Shown here piece after piece: positions 1-11,213 of a stretch of DNA of 64,000 bases. The notes under the pieces are model-generated. The model worked only from the letters and a program-made list of their open reading frames with translations, searched no databases and was not told the DNA's origin. The translations under genes and the position numbers were made by a program. The DNA is from Erodium maritimum (Eukaryota > Streptophyta > Magnoliopsida > Geraniales > Geraniaceae), in contig OY997596.1 of the NCBI GenBank assembly GCA_963921825.1, positions 11,661,001 through 11,725,000 on the forward strand. Reading direction: 5' to 3'. Positions within the stretch are counted from its first letter, which is position 1; every line of letters starts with the position of its first letter.

Positions 1-1102
1 CTCTGCATATCCAACCAGTCCACGTCAAATTTGCCGCCGCGAAGAGCGCTCCATCTGTATTCACCGCCCACGTCCCCTGAGCCGGGTGGTCCCATACCTC
101 TACCGCCCCGATGTGGCCTTGACCCGGCTTTGTCTAATTCTGCTGCTTCCGCTTCATAGCTTCTAGCCATCCTGCTTGTAAGTGGAAAACCGTCTGGAAA
201 ATAGTGGTCGCCAGTTGTGTCGTTTGTTCCCATACCACCTTGTTTCTAGCCTTCCACACTTCCCATAAAATGCAGCCTATTAATCCTCCGCTCGCCGGAG
301 GATTACTACTCAACGCTCTCTGCAACCATTCGGAGATAGTCTGAGCATCCTAGGGAGTGCTCAAGTGCGACTTAGCTCAACACTCAGCCACCACTAGACA
401 GTGGACTAGGAGATGAAGTTCCGATTCATCTGCCCCTGTGCAGACCGTACACACCGCTTCCATTGCCACATGTCTGCGCCTAAGGTTGACCGCGACCTGG
501 AGGCACCCTGAGCACGTTCTCCATAGGAACGTCCGCACTTTAGGCAGTACTTCCAATTTCCATATCCTTGTCCAGATGTCCGTCTGGGGTTGGAAAGAGG
601 CTTGCTCCTGCTTACACATCCCATAGGTAGCCTTCACCGTATACTGCCCCAAGTAGTCCCCCGTCCAATACCATGAATCTGATACAGCTGATCTGCTTAT
701 TGGTACGGCCAGAATCGCCCGTTGGTCGTCCACGTCAAACATTTGTTGTATCTTGGATATGTCCCACCGCCGCTCATTAGGCAACATAATATCCGAGATC
801 GGTCTTGTAGCAATATCCGATCGTGTCGAGCGTACTCTCGCCTCGACCCCTGCCAACCACGGCTGATTCCCGATCATCGTGGACGTCTCATGTCCAATCG
901 ACCTTCTTGCCCCTCCCTTGACCAAGTCTTGAGCTGATAGAATACTTTTCCAGACATAACTCTGGTTAGGTTTCCGTACTGCGTACAATACCGAGGACTC
1001 CGGATAGTACCGAGCTTTTAACACTCTCGCAACCAAACTGGAGTCGTCCATCAGTAGCCTCCAGAGTTGCTTTCCCAGTAGGGCTGAGTTGAAGTCATAC
1101 AT
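1..1102 (-). pseudogene. LINE ORF2 C-terminal zf-RVT and RNase H region
   Basis: Continuation of the LINE ORF2. The 241-residue open stretch at 377-1,102 begins MYDFNSALLGKQLWRLL, the standard lead-in to the zf-RVT region. It carries WTRIWKLEVLPKVRTFLWR and then paired cysteines (CTVCTGADESELHLLVHC), the zinc-binding pattern found downstream of plant LINE reverse transcriptases. After a break, 134-325 gives CILWEVWKARNKVVWE, and the last 100 bases give GTWAVNTDGALF, the start of the plant-type RNase H domain with its first catalytic aspartate. The rest lies outside the window. Confidence 0.88.
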
Positions 1103-1105
1103 ATT

Positions 1106-2935
1106 TTAAAACCCCAGGCCACCCTCCTCCTTTGGGCGCGACATAGTCGTCCATGACTGCCAGATGACTCCTTTCCCGTCCACCCTGGCCGATTTCCACC
1201 AGAAGCGGGCCGACGCCACATTCATCCTGTCTAGTAGCACTTTTGGCAGCCGCATAACACTCATCGTGTATGTAGGGATTGCTTGTAGAACAGACTTGAC
1301 TAGTACCTCCTTACCCGCCCCATTGAGTAGTTTGCCATCCCATCTTTGGATTCTCCGCAATACTCTATTCAGGATATATTGTAGCCCCTTCTTTCTGCTA
1401 TTTTGAGATCCCCAGATAGGGAGATGGTTGGGTCAGCTCCGGAATTCCTAATATCCGAGCTCCTTCCTCCCGTTGCGAGGTAGACGTGTTGGTACTAAAG
1501 AAAAGCGAGGATTTTTGTTGATTTACAATCTGACCCGACGCCTCTTCAAGCATGCGTAGATACTCCTTTACACGACCCATTTCCATCGGAGTCGCCTTGC
1601 AATACACATAACAGTCATCAATAAAGAACAAGTGGGGCAGCGAGGGTGCTCTAGGGGTTACTCGGACCCCATGTATTTCCCCCTCGCCTTCTTCCCCTTA
1701 AAGTAGCCTCGAGAACCCTTCCATATAGAATAGAAACAGATACGGGGATAATGGGTCTCCCTGTCTTATTCCCCTTTCCGGTTGGACAAAGCCTGCCTGC
1801 TACCCTCCAACTACAATATTGTACGTGACAGAGTACGTACATCTGCGAATGAGATCTATCCAGTCTTCCCCTAGTCCGAAACCTCTCATCATGTCCCACA
1901 TGAACCCCCATTCCACTCTATCATATGCCCTACTCATATCCAGCTTCAGAGTCACCCACCCTTCCTTGCTCTGCCTCTTACTCTTCAAATAATGAAGGGT
2001 TTCATATGACAATATGATATTATCCTGGATCGATCTACCCGGGACAAAAGCTCCTTGGGGTGCCGAGATCAGTCCATCCAGCAATCCTTTCAGTCAATTC
2101 GCCGCCACCTTCGAAACTATCTATAAAATCACATTACACAGTGCAATGGGCCGCAGATCTTTCAGGGACATCAGACACTCCACTTTCGGAATCAGGACAA
2201 GCGTTGTCCTGTTTAGGTCTCTTGGTATCTTGTCTCCCGCAAAAACTCTCCTAACCTAGAGGGTGACATCCTCGCCCATCGTGCCCCAATACTTCTGATA
2301 AAAAAAACGGATTAAGACCATCCGGACCCGACGATTTATTCGGCCCCATTGAAAAGGTAGCATCACGGACTTCCTTAGAGGTCACCTCGCTCATAAGTGC
2401 CCGATTTTTCTCTTCTGTTTCTTGTTGCTGGAACCGAGGGCAATTTATCCCATCCCCCTAGTTTTCCTAGACAGGGTCTTGTAAAAATCTAAGATATGAT
2501 CTCCTAAACCCGTATCCCAAGAGAGAACATTCCCAGCTTCATCATTCAGTTCCGTCACCTTGTTTATATTTTTCCGCTGGGAAGCCGACGCCTGAAAGAA
2601 TTTAGTATTCTGATCACTCTCCGTAAGCCAGTGTTGTTTAGCCCTCTGCCTCCAGAACTCCCCCTTCTTTTCCAAGGCAGGCACATAAAGCTTCTGCAGA
2701 GCTCTACGTCGTCGGATACTCGTCCTATCGGTTTTCCCATTCAACCACAGTATGTCCTTCTCGTACCGCGATATTTTCCTGGCTAAAACGTTGTAGACCT
2801 CCTTCCCCAGACCTCCAAAGCCCCTCTTGTTTCTTTTGTTTTACTGCCAATGTCCCCATCACCAGGAGAGCCCCACCATGTCTGGATTAGCTGACCATAT
2901 TCCGGGTCTTCCTTCCACATGTTCTCAAATCTGAA
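1106..2935 (-). pseudogene. LINE ORF2 reverse transcriptase domain
   Basis: Reverse transcriptase core of the LINE. Minus-strand reading gives GPDGLNPFFYQKYW (about 2,310), then a LIPKVE...LRPIALCNVIYKI block (about 2,190), APQGAFVPGRSIQDNI (about 2,050), the first catalytic aspartate in LKLDMSRAYDRVEW (about 1,930), [13 protein letters not shown] (about 1,760) and the metal-binding FIDD (about 1,625) in place of the common FADD. A thumb-like segment follows (IQRWDGKLLNGAGKEVLVKSV at 1,290-1,350). Several stops and frame changes interrupt the frame, for example near 2,090, 2,260 and 1,650. It cannot yield a working enzyme. Confidence 0.92.
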
Positions 2936-3606
2936 CTACCTAGATCCCACTGGTTCCACCCGACGCTCAGAATCCAACAATGTAGGTAAATGATCTGAGG
3001 TTGATATGCCTAAGTTGAGCAAATGAGCATCTGGCCACATATCCTTTAACTCGGGCGACATGAGAGCCGTGTCAAGCTGCACCGCCATTCGCGTCTTCGG
3101 TTCACTCCCGCTATGCCACGTAAATCCGTACCCTTGGAGCGGTACATCACCAACATGTGCCTCGCGCATCGCCCCCCGGAAGCCATGGATAAGGGATGCT
3201 GGGTAACGATTTCCCCCTCGTTTTTTCTCTGGTTGAGAATGCCATTGAAATCCCCCATAAGAAGCCACCACTTCGATACCCCCGAACCCGTTCCCAACGA
3301 GCGAATCATCTCCCATGTCTGCCAGCAAAGCTCCCGGTTCGCTTCTCCATAGATCCCCATGAACCGAAGGGTCTCCCCACTCGATACCGTTACCTCCACA
3401 TCAATATATATGTCGCGACAATCGACCTTTGTGACCGACACCCCCATCGCCCACAAGAGAATAATCCCACCTTTATGACCCTCCGCCGGAACTTCACAAC
3501 TCCTAGCGAAACCTATCTTCAACTTCAGAATGTCTACTTCTCCTTTCTTCGCCAGCATATCACTCAAGAATACTAACTGCGGTTTCCGGCGTCTAATCGC
3601 CCCCTA
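2936..3606 (-). pseudogene. LINE ORF2 endonuclease domain (AP-endonuclease-like)
   Basis: This is the endonuclease that would nick target DNA to prime reverse transcription. In minus-strand translation the hallmark MGDFNGIL (around 3,250) and the C-terminal TSDHLP (around 2,975) match the catalytic DFN and SDH motifs of LINE endonucleases. The stretch GFARSCEVPAEGHKGGIILLW is typical of the plant L1 N-terminal half. The very N-terminus (usually a WNCRGLG-like motif) is missing, consistent with 5' truncation near 3,606. A frame change sits between the DFNGIL part and the SDH part (about 3,180-3,200). It continues directly into the reverse transcriptase region. Confidence 0.9.
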
Positions 3607-4289
3607 ATGAAAGAAAAATGGGGTCAAAGAAGGGTGGAAAGTAAATAGTTGGAGAGGATTCGTTGCTTTGTTACTGTTTTTGTCATTTAGGGACGAAGGT
3701 ATATTTGTATATTTTCTTTATTATCGGCATGGCATTATGACTCATTCCTTTCAACAAAGAATAAATTCGGACATAATGCCCACCAAATCTTAATTGGTTC
3801 GAATGTAAGTCCAAGTTTTGAGGTAAACAATGATATAATCTCTGAGCCAATAGCATATAGAGATGTGTCATTCTCTCCGTGAGAGAATCCTCTAACTTTT
3901 TGGGAAACTTTAACCACATATTTATATTGGTTCATCATCTTTATAAAGTAACTTTCATTAAATTTTGTTCGGGTTCACGTATTTCTTTGGGACGATATCA
4001 ACGAATAAATTGTTATTTTTGCGTGTTTAGAATCTTAAAGTTTCATGCTCTCTATGATAAGTTAATTCATCTTTTTTCTTATGGACAAGTTCTTGTATAG
4101 TGATTCGTTTTTTCCTTTAACATTGATCATGAGATCTGCGTATAAACATCACATTAAAAAAATTATGTTTTGATTATATATGTAAGTACACTTTCACCCA
4201 TTGAGGATTATTTTAAATGTTCAGAGGAATATTTTATCACACACTTTCATTAAGATAAGAACAGATGATATTGTTCACGCATATTTGTT
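3607..4289. other. AT-rich intergenic DNA, no gene seen
   Basis: About 680 bp of AT-rich DNA between the LINE and the next retroelement. Short open frames are present on both strands but none shows a recognisable domain or codon pattern. Confidence 0.6.
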
Positions 4290-6273
4290 TTTCGAACGAA
4301 AGGTGCAGAATTTCATTAATCAAATTGTTTAAGAACAATAAGGTGCATCAGAGACTCTCTGACCATGAAGAATAGGGCAAGAACATTTATGAATGTTCGC
4401 TATTCTTTTCACAGTAAAACCGTCCTCAACGGTTTTGAATTGATGCCCCAAGGGCAAGGACAGAATATGGGTTGGGGGAACGGGGTACCGGAGATCCGGA
4501 GGGACCTCAACGGTAAAGGTGTTGGTGGTAGGCAAAGCATCGTATGGGGACCCCTCCCAGGGCTAGTCTCTGATGCTCCGACGATGCCTCATTCCTCCTG
4601 GCGGGGCTTCTTCCCAGCGATTGATGAGTCGTCTCACTCAGTATCAGATGCCACCATCTTCAGGTTACCAACATATGTTTCCTCATGAAATGGGATTTTA
4701 ACAACTCGCTCGGCAGGCTGAGCGCGTCCACCACCTCCAACCCCACCATGTTAGGGGATATAGGGTCAGCAATCCAGTCAGCAAGTTGACCAAATCCCAA
4801 CACCATGATCTTCCCGTGTACAAAAGAACACCGGAGGGGGACGCCCTGTACGGGCAATGGGCTAGTATCCCAACCGGGCATTTGGGGACCCAAATTAGGT
4901 ATCGGGTCCAATGTTGTGCCGACTCCCCCCCCCCCCATTGAGATAATCTAACAGTAGGTATCGGTTCCAATGTCATCGATCACGGTGCAGTGTCCACCGA
5001 TTCTCCACCCCGATCCATGACTACTCCATCTTAGGCCTCTGGTAGACGTCGGCGTTAACGGGGCCGAGGTCCCCCCACCAGAAAAACCCGTGGTATGCCC
5101 TTCCGGTATGCCGGGAAACGACATTGTGGGTAACGTCTTGAGGTATCCGACCTTCTAACCGTATCCATTGCGGGCATCATAGCCGTCTCCCTCGTAGCCT
5201 GGTGCGGAGAACTGTCAAGTTGTTGAACAGACTCGCCGAGTCGTTTAGTAGTTCCTGATATAGTCCCGCCGGAGGGAAACCATGCTCTTGTCCATCTCCA
5301 CATCCAGCGCTGGGTGATCCATTGCGACGAGGTCTCCCCCATACTCCCACGCACCCCGTAGCCATCACGAGTCCATCCTCAATACCGGGCCTTCACCGTC
5401 AGGACCTCGACAGACGCCGAGTACTTCATCACGTCACTCACCACTCCCACCGGCAGACGAGAAGGCAGGGACCTCAACGGGGTTGGCGTGGGCTGAACCC
5501 TAGACCGTTCTGCAAACAGTCCAGGCACCAGAGCAAGGTCATGGCGGGCCATGTCCGAAGAACCCCTGTTCAGGCGAGGAGGGATCTCATGGCCTAGGGT
5601 ATAGGTCGGGGCCCTAGATCCACCGTCAGGCCTCCCAGACACCAAAGCCAGTCGTGGTGATGACGGGCGTGATGTTGGTGGTGGTGAGTCTTGAGATGCG
5701 AGTTAGGGTTCGGTCCACGGGGAGAGGACCTGTAGCTTGGAGAAAAAGACTCCAAATGCCCTCACTCCCAACGTCGGCTCTCCCAACGCTGTCGATAGAT
5801 AGTCGTAACAAGGGGGTTAGGGGGTAACCCTTGCGGGCCAAAGAACCCCGTCGGTCCCAAAGAATCCGCTGAGGCCACTAGCAGAGGAGGCAAGCCTGCG
5901 GCATATGGGAGGGGAGAATAGGATGGTGGTGGGATTTGCATACCACCCGGAGTAGGGAGGACATGTAGCACCGTCATAGAGGGAGGATGGTTCATGGTGA
6001 CCGGACAAGGAATCAACTAAGTCACCAAGGGAACAGGAAGAGGGAGAGGCACCGATGGTTGTGGAATAGTCATCCACTTTCATCCGTATTTGAACCCCTC
6101 ACCAAGCGTGGTCTGCGAGGAGGTCCACGGGATAGGACAGTCGAACACGGGGACGGAAAAGCCGATAACCCCAGGCGGCGCAGCAGCAACGGCAAAAAAA
6201 TGAAGCTCCATAGCTACAAGGGCAGACTAGGGCTAGGGTAGGCTCTCAAAAATAGAGAGAAGTTTTTTTTATC
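4290..6273 (-). mobile_element. Decayed polyadenylated non-LTR retroelement, about 2 kb
   Basis: A GC-rich block set in AT-rich DNA. Read on the minus strand it ends in AATGAAATTCTGCACCTTTC then GTTCGAAAAAC, resembling other plant L1 tails here. It is bounded by near-identical 16-bp sequences: TTCACGCATATTTGTT at 4,274-4,289 and TTCATGTATATTTGTT at 6,274-6,289 (two C/T differences), a plausible old target-site duplication. The coding potential is proline-rich and broken by many stops; I recognise no domain. It may be an ORF1-derived non-autonomous element. Confidence 0.55.
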
Positions 6274-6289
6274 TTCATGTATATTTGTT

Positions 6290-6640
6290 AATATGGTTAA
6301 ATATATTATGTAAATTTCATTAATATTTTAATTAATAATTTCATTAATTTCTTTACTCATTCTTCTTTATTTTTTATTTATTACTTTTTAAACTTTACAT
6401 ATTTTTATTTAAGATATACATAATAATTTTAATTATCTTTCTAATATACTTTTTATAATTTTCTTTTTTTATAAAATTTTAATTTTTATACTTTTTCTAA
6501 TTTTATTTATTTATTAAATTAATAATTATTTTTCTTATTATGTAAACTCTTATAAAATTTCGTTTATCATTAATTAATTCTTTTTTATTTATTTTAATTT
6601 TTTATTTCATAAAATTAATATAAATTTTTTTGAAGTCAGA
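6290..6640. other. Extremely AT-rich spacer
   Basis: Roughly 350 bp dominated by runs of A and T on both strands. No coding, TIR or RNA-gene signal seen. Confidence 0.6.
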
Positions 6641-7430
6641 TGTTTTGATTCCCTGCAACCCATCGTCGACGCTCTCTCCTACCTCCTCGACGTCCTGGTT
6701 CCAAATTCAGATTTCCTCTTTTCGATTTTATTTTGATTTGCAAAATCAAAATAATTTTCAATTCAAGACCCTCGATCGATTCTCGAAGGAAAAATAAGGC
6801 AGGGTCATGGTTAGATTTGCAAGGGGCGGCCTTCTTCTCCGACGAGCAAGGGTGAGAACAGACGAGAACGGTCGTGCTTGGTTCATCCCCTCTCGAGCTC
6901 AACTGGTCCAGTTCTGATTAAACCCATGGAGAAGAATAACTCCAGCGTCGCAGGCGGAGTGGATCTCGTAGCAAGCGAGGGTCTGGCATTTCTCGAGCCG
7001 ATTTTCGGTGAGGGTCCTTCTTCGTCTTCTTCTCGAAGCTCCTCAATCGGAGCAGAGCTCGAACCGGAGCAGAGCTCGAACCGGAGCAGAATCATGCCAT
7101 TTCCCCACGCTGATTGTGAAACCGAAGCTCGAATCAAACCGATCTGAGCTCGAGGGTTGATGACGGTGGGGAGAGAGATCTGAGCTGCAGCCCTCAACCC
7201 CTAGATGGGGAGACTCTGTGGTTGTATCCATTGTGGATGGCCGGAAAATTTGATGAGACTTGGGTCGTCTTCTACAGATCTGAGGCTGTGGGCTCGTCGT
7301 GGGTGTCGTGTCGTGAGGAGGATATGTTCGTCATCGCGGTCTCGTCGTCGCCACCAACACCTCGTCGACTAGAGAAAAAGAGAGACAACCCCAAGTGTTT
7401 TGAGAAGAAGTCTGTGAACTGATGTATAGA
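6641..7430. other. GC-richer block of unknown origin in AT-rich DNA
   Basis: An 800-bp island of balanced composition between two AT-rich tracts. It contains a 17-bp direct repeat (AGCAGAGCTCGAACCGG, near 7,050-7,090). Open frames of 60-105 codons exist on both strands, the longest serine/glutamate-rich, but none has a recognisable domain. It could be a decayed retroelement or a gene fragment. Confidence 0.35.
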
Positions 7431-7720
7431 TTATTAGGTCTGAGAGTAATATATTAGTTTGTTAGGTTTTATGTTTTGATTTTTTATTAATTAAATTATT
7501 ATAATTATAATTATTTTTTATTTTTTTTGTTTTATAATTAATTAATTTTTTTACTATTTTTATTTTTATTTTATAATTATTTCTTAATTATATTTATCAT
7601 TAAATAAGGGTAGAATGATAATTTCCCATTTGAAATTCTTAAGGCTAAACTAGATAAGGCAAAATTGTCATTTCACACTCCATTTTACTGCACATGGGGT
7701 CACATGACTAAATTAGAGGA

Positions 7721-7748
7721 ATATTCCGTTATTTTTCTAACGGAATAT
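7721..7748. repeat. Perfect 11-bp inverted repeat, 6-nt loop
   Basis: ATATTCCGTTA and TAACGGAATAT flank a T-rich 6-nt loop. It sits just upstream of a tandem pair reading GGACCGAACATTAGGGTA and GGACCGAACATAAGGGTA (7,763 and 7,820). The combination looks like a transposon terminus, but no partner end was found. Confidence 0.6.
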
Positions 7749-7879
7749 GATAATTCCGTCCGTGGACCGAACATTAGGGTAACAAAATGTAATAAAAAAA
7801 TCGTAAGGGTACCAAAACGTCAGTGGACCGAACATAAGGGTACCATAATGTATTTAACCCTTGTTAATATATTGGTTTT

Positions 7880-8300
7880 GGTACACAAAATTATTATGGG
7901 TTTCTCCACCGATCCATATCATTATATCTTTAATAAGAGAACATGTTCGGAGATCGAGTGTTACTATAAGAATGTACAATGGAACTTTTGATATGATTAA
8001 TTTTTTATGGTTGTTAATTTCGACATAACATAAGATACAAGAACGTTAAAGTCAGGTCGTCCACAATGAAGAACCTCTAATGTCTATTTATTTTGTTATT
8101 CACTTGAATATGTTGATATTATACATCATATTAATCGATTAAAACACAATTTCATTGCAACTACCTTAAAGGTTACTTAAACATTACATGTCCAAAGACC
8201 AACTACATTGGAAAATTGTGGTCTTCGCGAAATATCTACAATTACACAATATCAAAAGAGCGTGCTACCATGGTATGGTACCGTTTTATTCTAACTAGAT
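7880..8300. other. Intergenic, nothing recognised
   Basis: AT-rich DNA with no convincing open frame or repeat structure. Confidence 0.5.
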
Positions 8301-8950
8301 GACAAATCAACTCTTATATCATCATTCTGGATTGGTCCTTCATATCCAGTTCGAAAAGTACGTTGAGTAGCTTGTCCTGTTGCGTTATAATATTGTCATG
8401 TTGTTGGAGTTCCTTGGCTCGTAAATCGAGTTTCTTGTCTAATACCCTGACCTATTCGTCAAATTCCTTGTCTTTCATCTTGGATTAATGCTCTATCTTT
8501 CGTTGCTTGACTTCCTCCATCTCCACGCGTTCTATTCGTTCGTAGTCATCAGCCTGATCAAATTTCTTTTTCTCATTTCTTTTGGGTACCTTCTAGCCTT
8601 ATGGATGCACTTCAGGGCACAGAGATGAAGATCTTTCAAAGAGATTTTTGGGTCATTATGATTGTGAGTCATAATCCTACTCTGATGATGACGGGATTTG
8701 GAACGCGGTGTATAAACCAAAAGCATCCAACGTAGCCTTTTCTCGTTGTGATTGACGTAATCCCTTGTCTATTTGGGCTCGTTCCGGATTGCTTCCAACC
8801 AATGCCTCCAAATAAAGTGTTTTGGCACTTCCTTCGTCTCGTACACCCTTAAGGCATTGACGTACAACTAGTCTTCGAAATGACCACTGGTAATACATTT
8901 TGACACCACAAAATATAACCATTAAAAAAATTTATCGTACAATTGATTTT
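8300..8950 (-). pseudogene. Decayed Harbinger-type accessory (NAM-associated/SANT-like) gene remnant
   Basis: Minus-strand reading around 8,720-8,850 gives HFIWRHWLEAIRNEPK, resembling the F-x-HCW-x-(I/L)LR-x-PKW signature of plant Harbinger-associated SANT/NAM-C proteins. Further on (8,330-8,580) it gives a charged coiled-coil, KKFDQADDYERIERVEMEEV, then KDKEFDE, as in the C-terminal part of that family. Stops and frame changes are frequent and no PIF/Harbinger nuclease was recognised nearby. The family assignment rests on pattern memory only. Confidence 0.35.
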
Positions 8951-10120
8951 AGATAAATAATCCTCCAATTTTTTCCAGGTCTTGGTAGGAAATCCCTTTG
9001 TGCACTATCCCGTTCTATAGCCCTTTTAAAACTCGTATCCAGGGTTGGAGTTTCTTATGTAGAAGGTGAGTGAGTAATAAAGCCAATATGAAAATAATCG
9101 CATGCCTTTTTCTTTCGTTCATTGGATAACAGGTCCATCCACTTGTCATCTGGTTGATGGAGTTAGAACAGATGACGATGTTGGTGTAGTCAAACCAGCA
9201 AATGTGGACCATGATGAGGCATGACCGAACAGTTGTGTGTCTAGGTATCAAACACTTGGGTCGCTTGTTGTTGAGCTCAATTCATTTTCAAATATTCTCT
9301 TAGACCATCTTCTTCAAAGGAATGATAATCTTTCAGGGACAGTAGTCGGTTAAAGTCACCCTCGTTACCTGATATTATCTAGGGATAAAAATATTTTCAA
9401 GCCCTAGACTTTACTTCATTTTCACGTCTTAGCTGTCTTTCACCTTTGGTTCCACTTCCTAACGGTGACGTTTCAAAAATTTGTAGAACCTAGCGTATGG
9501 TTGAGGCTTAACGTCTTTTCCTAGCCTTCACTTCTACCTCATTTGTTCTTTCTAACTACGATATATCTTTTGTTTCATAAATTACCAAAAACTTAGGCAT
9601 TCACGAGTGCATTTTAGAGATTGGGGTACTTAAATAAGCCCATCCGTGAAGTTAGACGAATTATGTCACCTTTACACTAAGTTCTACAAGAATTTTAAAA
9701 GTCACAGTTAGTAAGCGAAACCAATGCTAAAGCATAACTAGGTAGTGAAAATGTAGTAAAGTTCAGGATTATTTTCTGTTGGAGGAGGATTTGGGAGTAA
9801 AGATTGAAAGTACAAGAAAACAGTGGGAAGTGTTGTTTATATTTAAGGAATAAAATATTTTTAATCAAATTCGGAGTTTATTGTTATTTATTTTGCTATG
9901 AAGCTAACCGACAGTTTTTCGGACCAAGCTGCGAATGTCAACACTACACTGGTGGAAAGCTTGTCATAGTCGCCTTGGGGAGTTGCTACGAGCCTTCGAT
10001 GCTGGTGTCAATGAGGTTGCCTCTGATATTAAAGGTAAGCGATCAATAATAGGAGGAAACATGACAAAAACAAAGGCTTAGTTCCGATATGAAAATTAAA
10101 AGCCAAGGGTCCTAAAGCTG
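8951..10120. other. Intergenic, probably decayed transposon DNA
   Basis: Short open frames on both strands without a recognisable domain. It may contain the N-terminal part of the neighbouring accessory-gene remnant, but nothing can be supported. Confidence 0.45.
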
Positions 10121-10160
10121 AGTACTCTAATGTGTTTTTTTTGGATAAGCGCTAAAAGTT

Positions 10161-11213
10161 TTATTGAAGGTCGATCTTCAAGGAGGAGAAAGCCAGAAGC
10201 AAGAAACCACGATTACAGAAATCTCCGAAAGAGAAACAGAGAAAATCCCTTAACAAAAAACTAGGCCAAAACAAGACATATTCTTCCTCATACCACTCGC
10301 TATCCGAGCTCGGGTTACTGGGATCCTTCTGGTTTGGGGCCCGTGTATTGGACTTGGTATTGTGAGTACGATGTACCAAATTGGATCTAGGCCTTCCCTT
10401 ACGAGCCTTAGTCGCGAGGACTTCCTCCAAGCTTTTGTCAAAATATTGCAAATTGTCTATCACTTTTTGGGACACATTCTGAATGGGTGGGAGCTTCACA
10501 CCAAAAAGCTTATCAGTGACGTAGTCCGAAAGATGAGCAGGAGGCCGACCCTGACGTTTCGGAGGTTTGAGGAGAGCTTCCTTCCATGGACCGGACTGAT
10601 CTCCGGAAGAATCACCCTGCTCTACATCTCCTCCTACATACACACCAGGCTCAGCTTCCTTTTGATCTACCAACGCTACAGGATCAAGAGAATGAGGCGA
10701 ACCCAATATCTGCATCCCAACATTAACCACGTCTTGGGGCTGTTTCTCACTAAAACCAAGCCCGGAAATAGGCTTGTTGACAACCTTGTCCCTCGCCAAA
10801 TCCTCTAGACCCACAACAGCCAACCCAAACCCAATAGCTACTAGGCCAGACTGAGTTGAGCCAGGCCCAGTAAACTGAAGCAACATATTAGTAATTTCTG
10901 CACCTTCAATCTCGTGTGTATCGCGGTTGACAGAAGAAATCAAATTTTGAGTCTCGGGAATCACGGAATCGTGTACCACCAAATCCTCGACGCGATCTCC
11001 GCTTGTGCAATACACTGTAATCACTGGAGAATCGGCAACCTGAGATTCTGACACAACAATGCCGGCCTGCGTCTCCTCCGATTGACCTTCCTCCATCACA
11101 GCCATGGTCGAAGGTCGAACTTTGGGGGATGTCGACGTCAACGAAGCAGGGACAGTCGATGCTGGAGCCTTGTTCGCAGGAGAGGAAGCATCTCCCCCTT
11201 TAAAGGCAGCCAT
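10161..11213 (-). CDS. C-terminal part of the RRM retroelement protein
   Basis: Open minus-strand stretch of 350 codons whose upstream side is cut by a solo LTR at 11,214. The apparent ATG at 11,213 is only the first methionine after the insertion, not a genuine start. The content is low-complexity and acidic or serine-rich, followed by KRQGRPPAHLSDYVTDKLFG (about 10,550), a basic RPP/LSDYV motif, then an SNPSSDSEW segment and a hydrophobic tail. I do not recognise the region as a named domain. Its length without stops suggests the element was young when the LTR arrived. It ends close to the poly(A) tail. Confidence 0.55.
   Translation of the reverse strand: MAAFKGGDASSPANKAPASTVPASLTSTSPKVRPSTMAVMEEGQSEETQAGIVVSESQVADSPVITVYCTSGDRVEDLVVHDSVIPETQNLISSVNRDTHEIEGAEITNMLLQFTGPGSTQSGLVAIGFGLAVVGLEDLARDKVVNKPISGLGFSEKQPQDVVNVGMQILGSPHSLDPVALVDQKEAEPGVYVGGDVEQGDSSGDQSGPWKEALLKPPKRQGRPPAHLSDYVTDKLFGVKLPPIQNVSQKVIDNLQYFDKSLEEVLATKARKGRPRSNLVHRTHNTKSNTRAPNQKDPSNPSSDSEWYEEEYVLFWPSFLLRDFLCFSFGDFCNRGFLLLAFSSLKIDLQ

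Larger units (their letters stand above)
1..3606 (-). mobile_element. L1-type LINE, ORF2 region, runs off left edge
   Basis: A minus-strand non-LTR retrotransposon that reads from an endonuclease domain near 3,567 to an RNase H-like region at the left edge. Its 3' end is outside the window. The 5' end lies near 3,606, just inside the endonuclease, which fits the 5' truncation usual for LINEs. Domain order (endonuclease, reverse transcriptase, zinc-binding zf-RVT region, RNase H) is that of plant L1-clade elements. The coding frame is interrupted by several stops and frame changes, so this copy is dead. Flanking DNA at 3,607 onward is AT-rich and unrelated. Confidence 0.93.

Noticed and set aside
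6640-7480. ATGTTTTGATT at 6,639 and 7,470 as a target duplication around the GC-richer block
   Set aside because: Eleven T-rich bases can match by chance in this composition, and no poly(A) or terminal structure supports an insertion.
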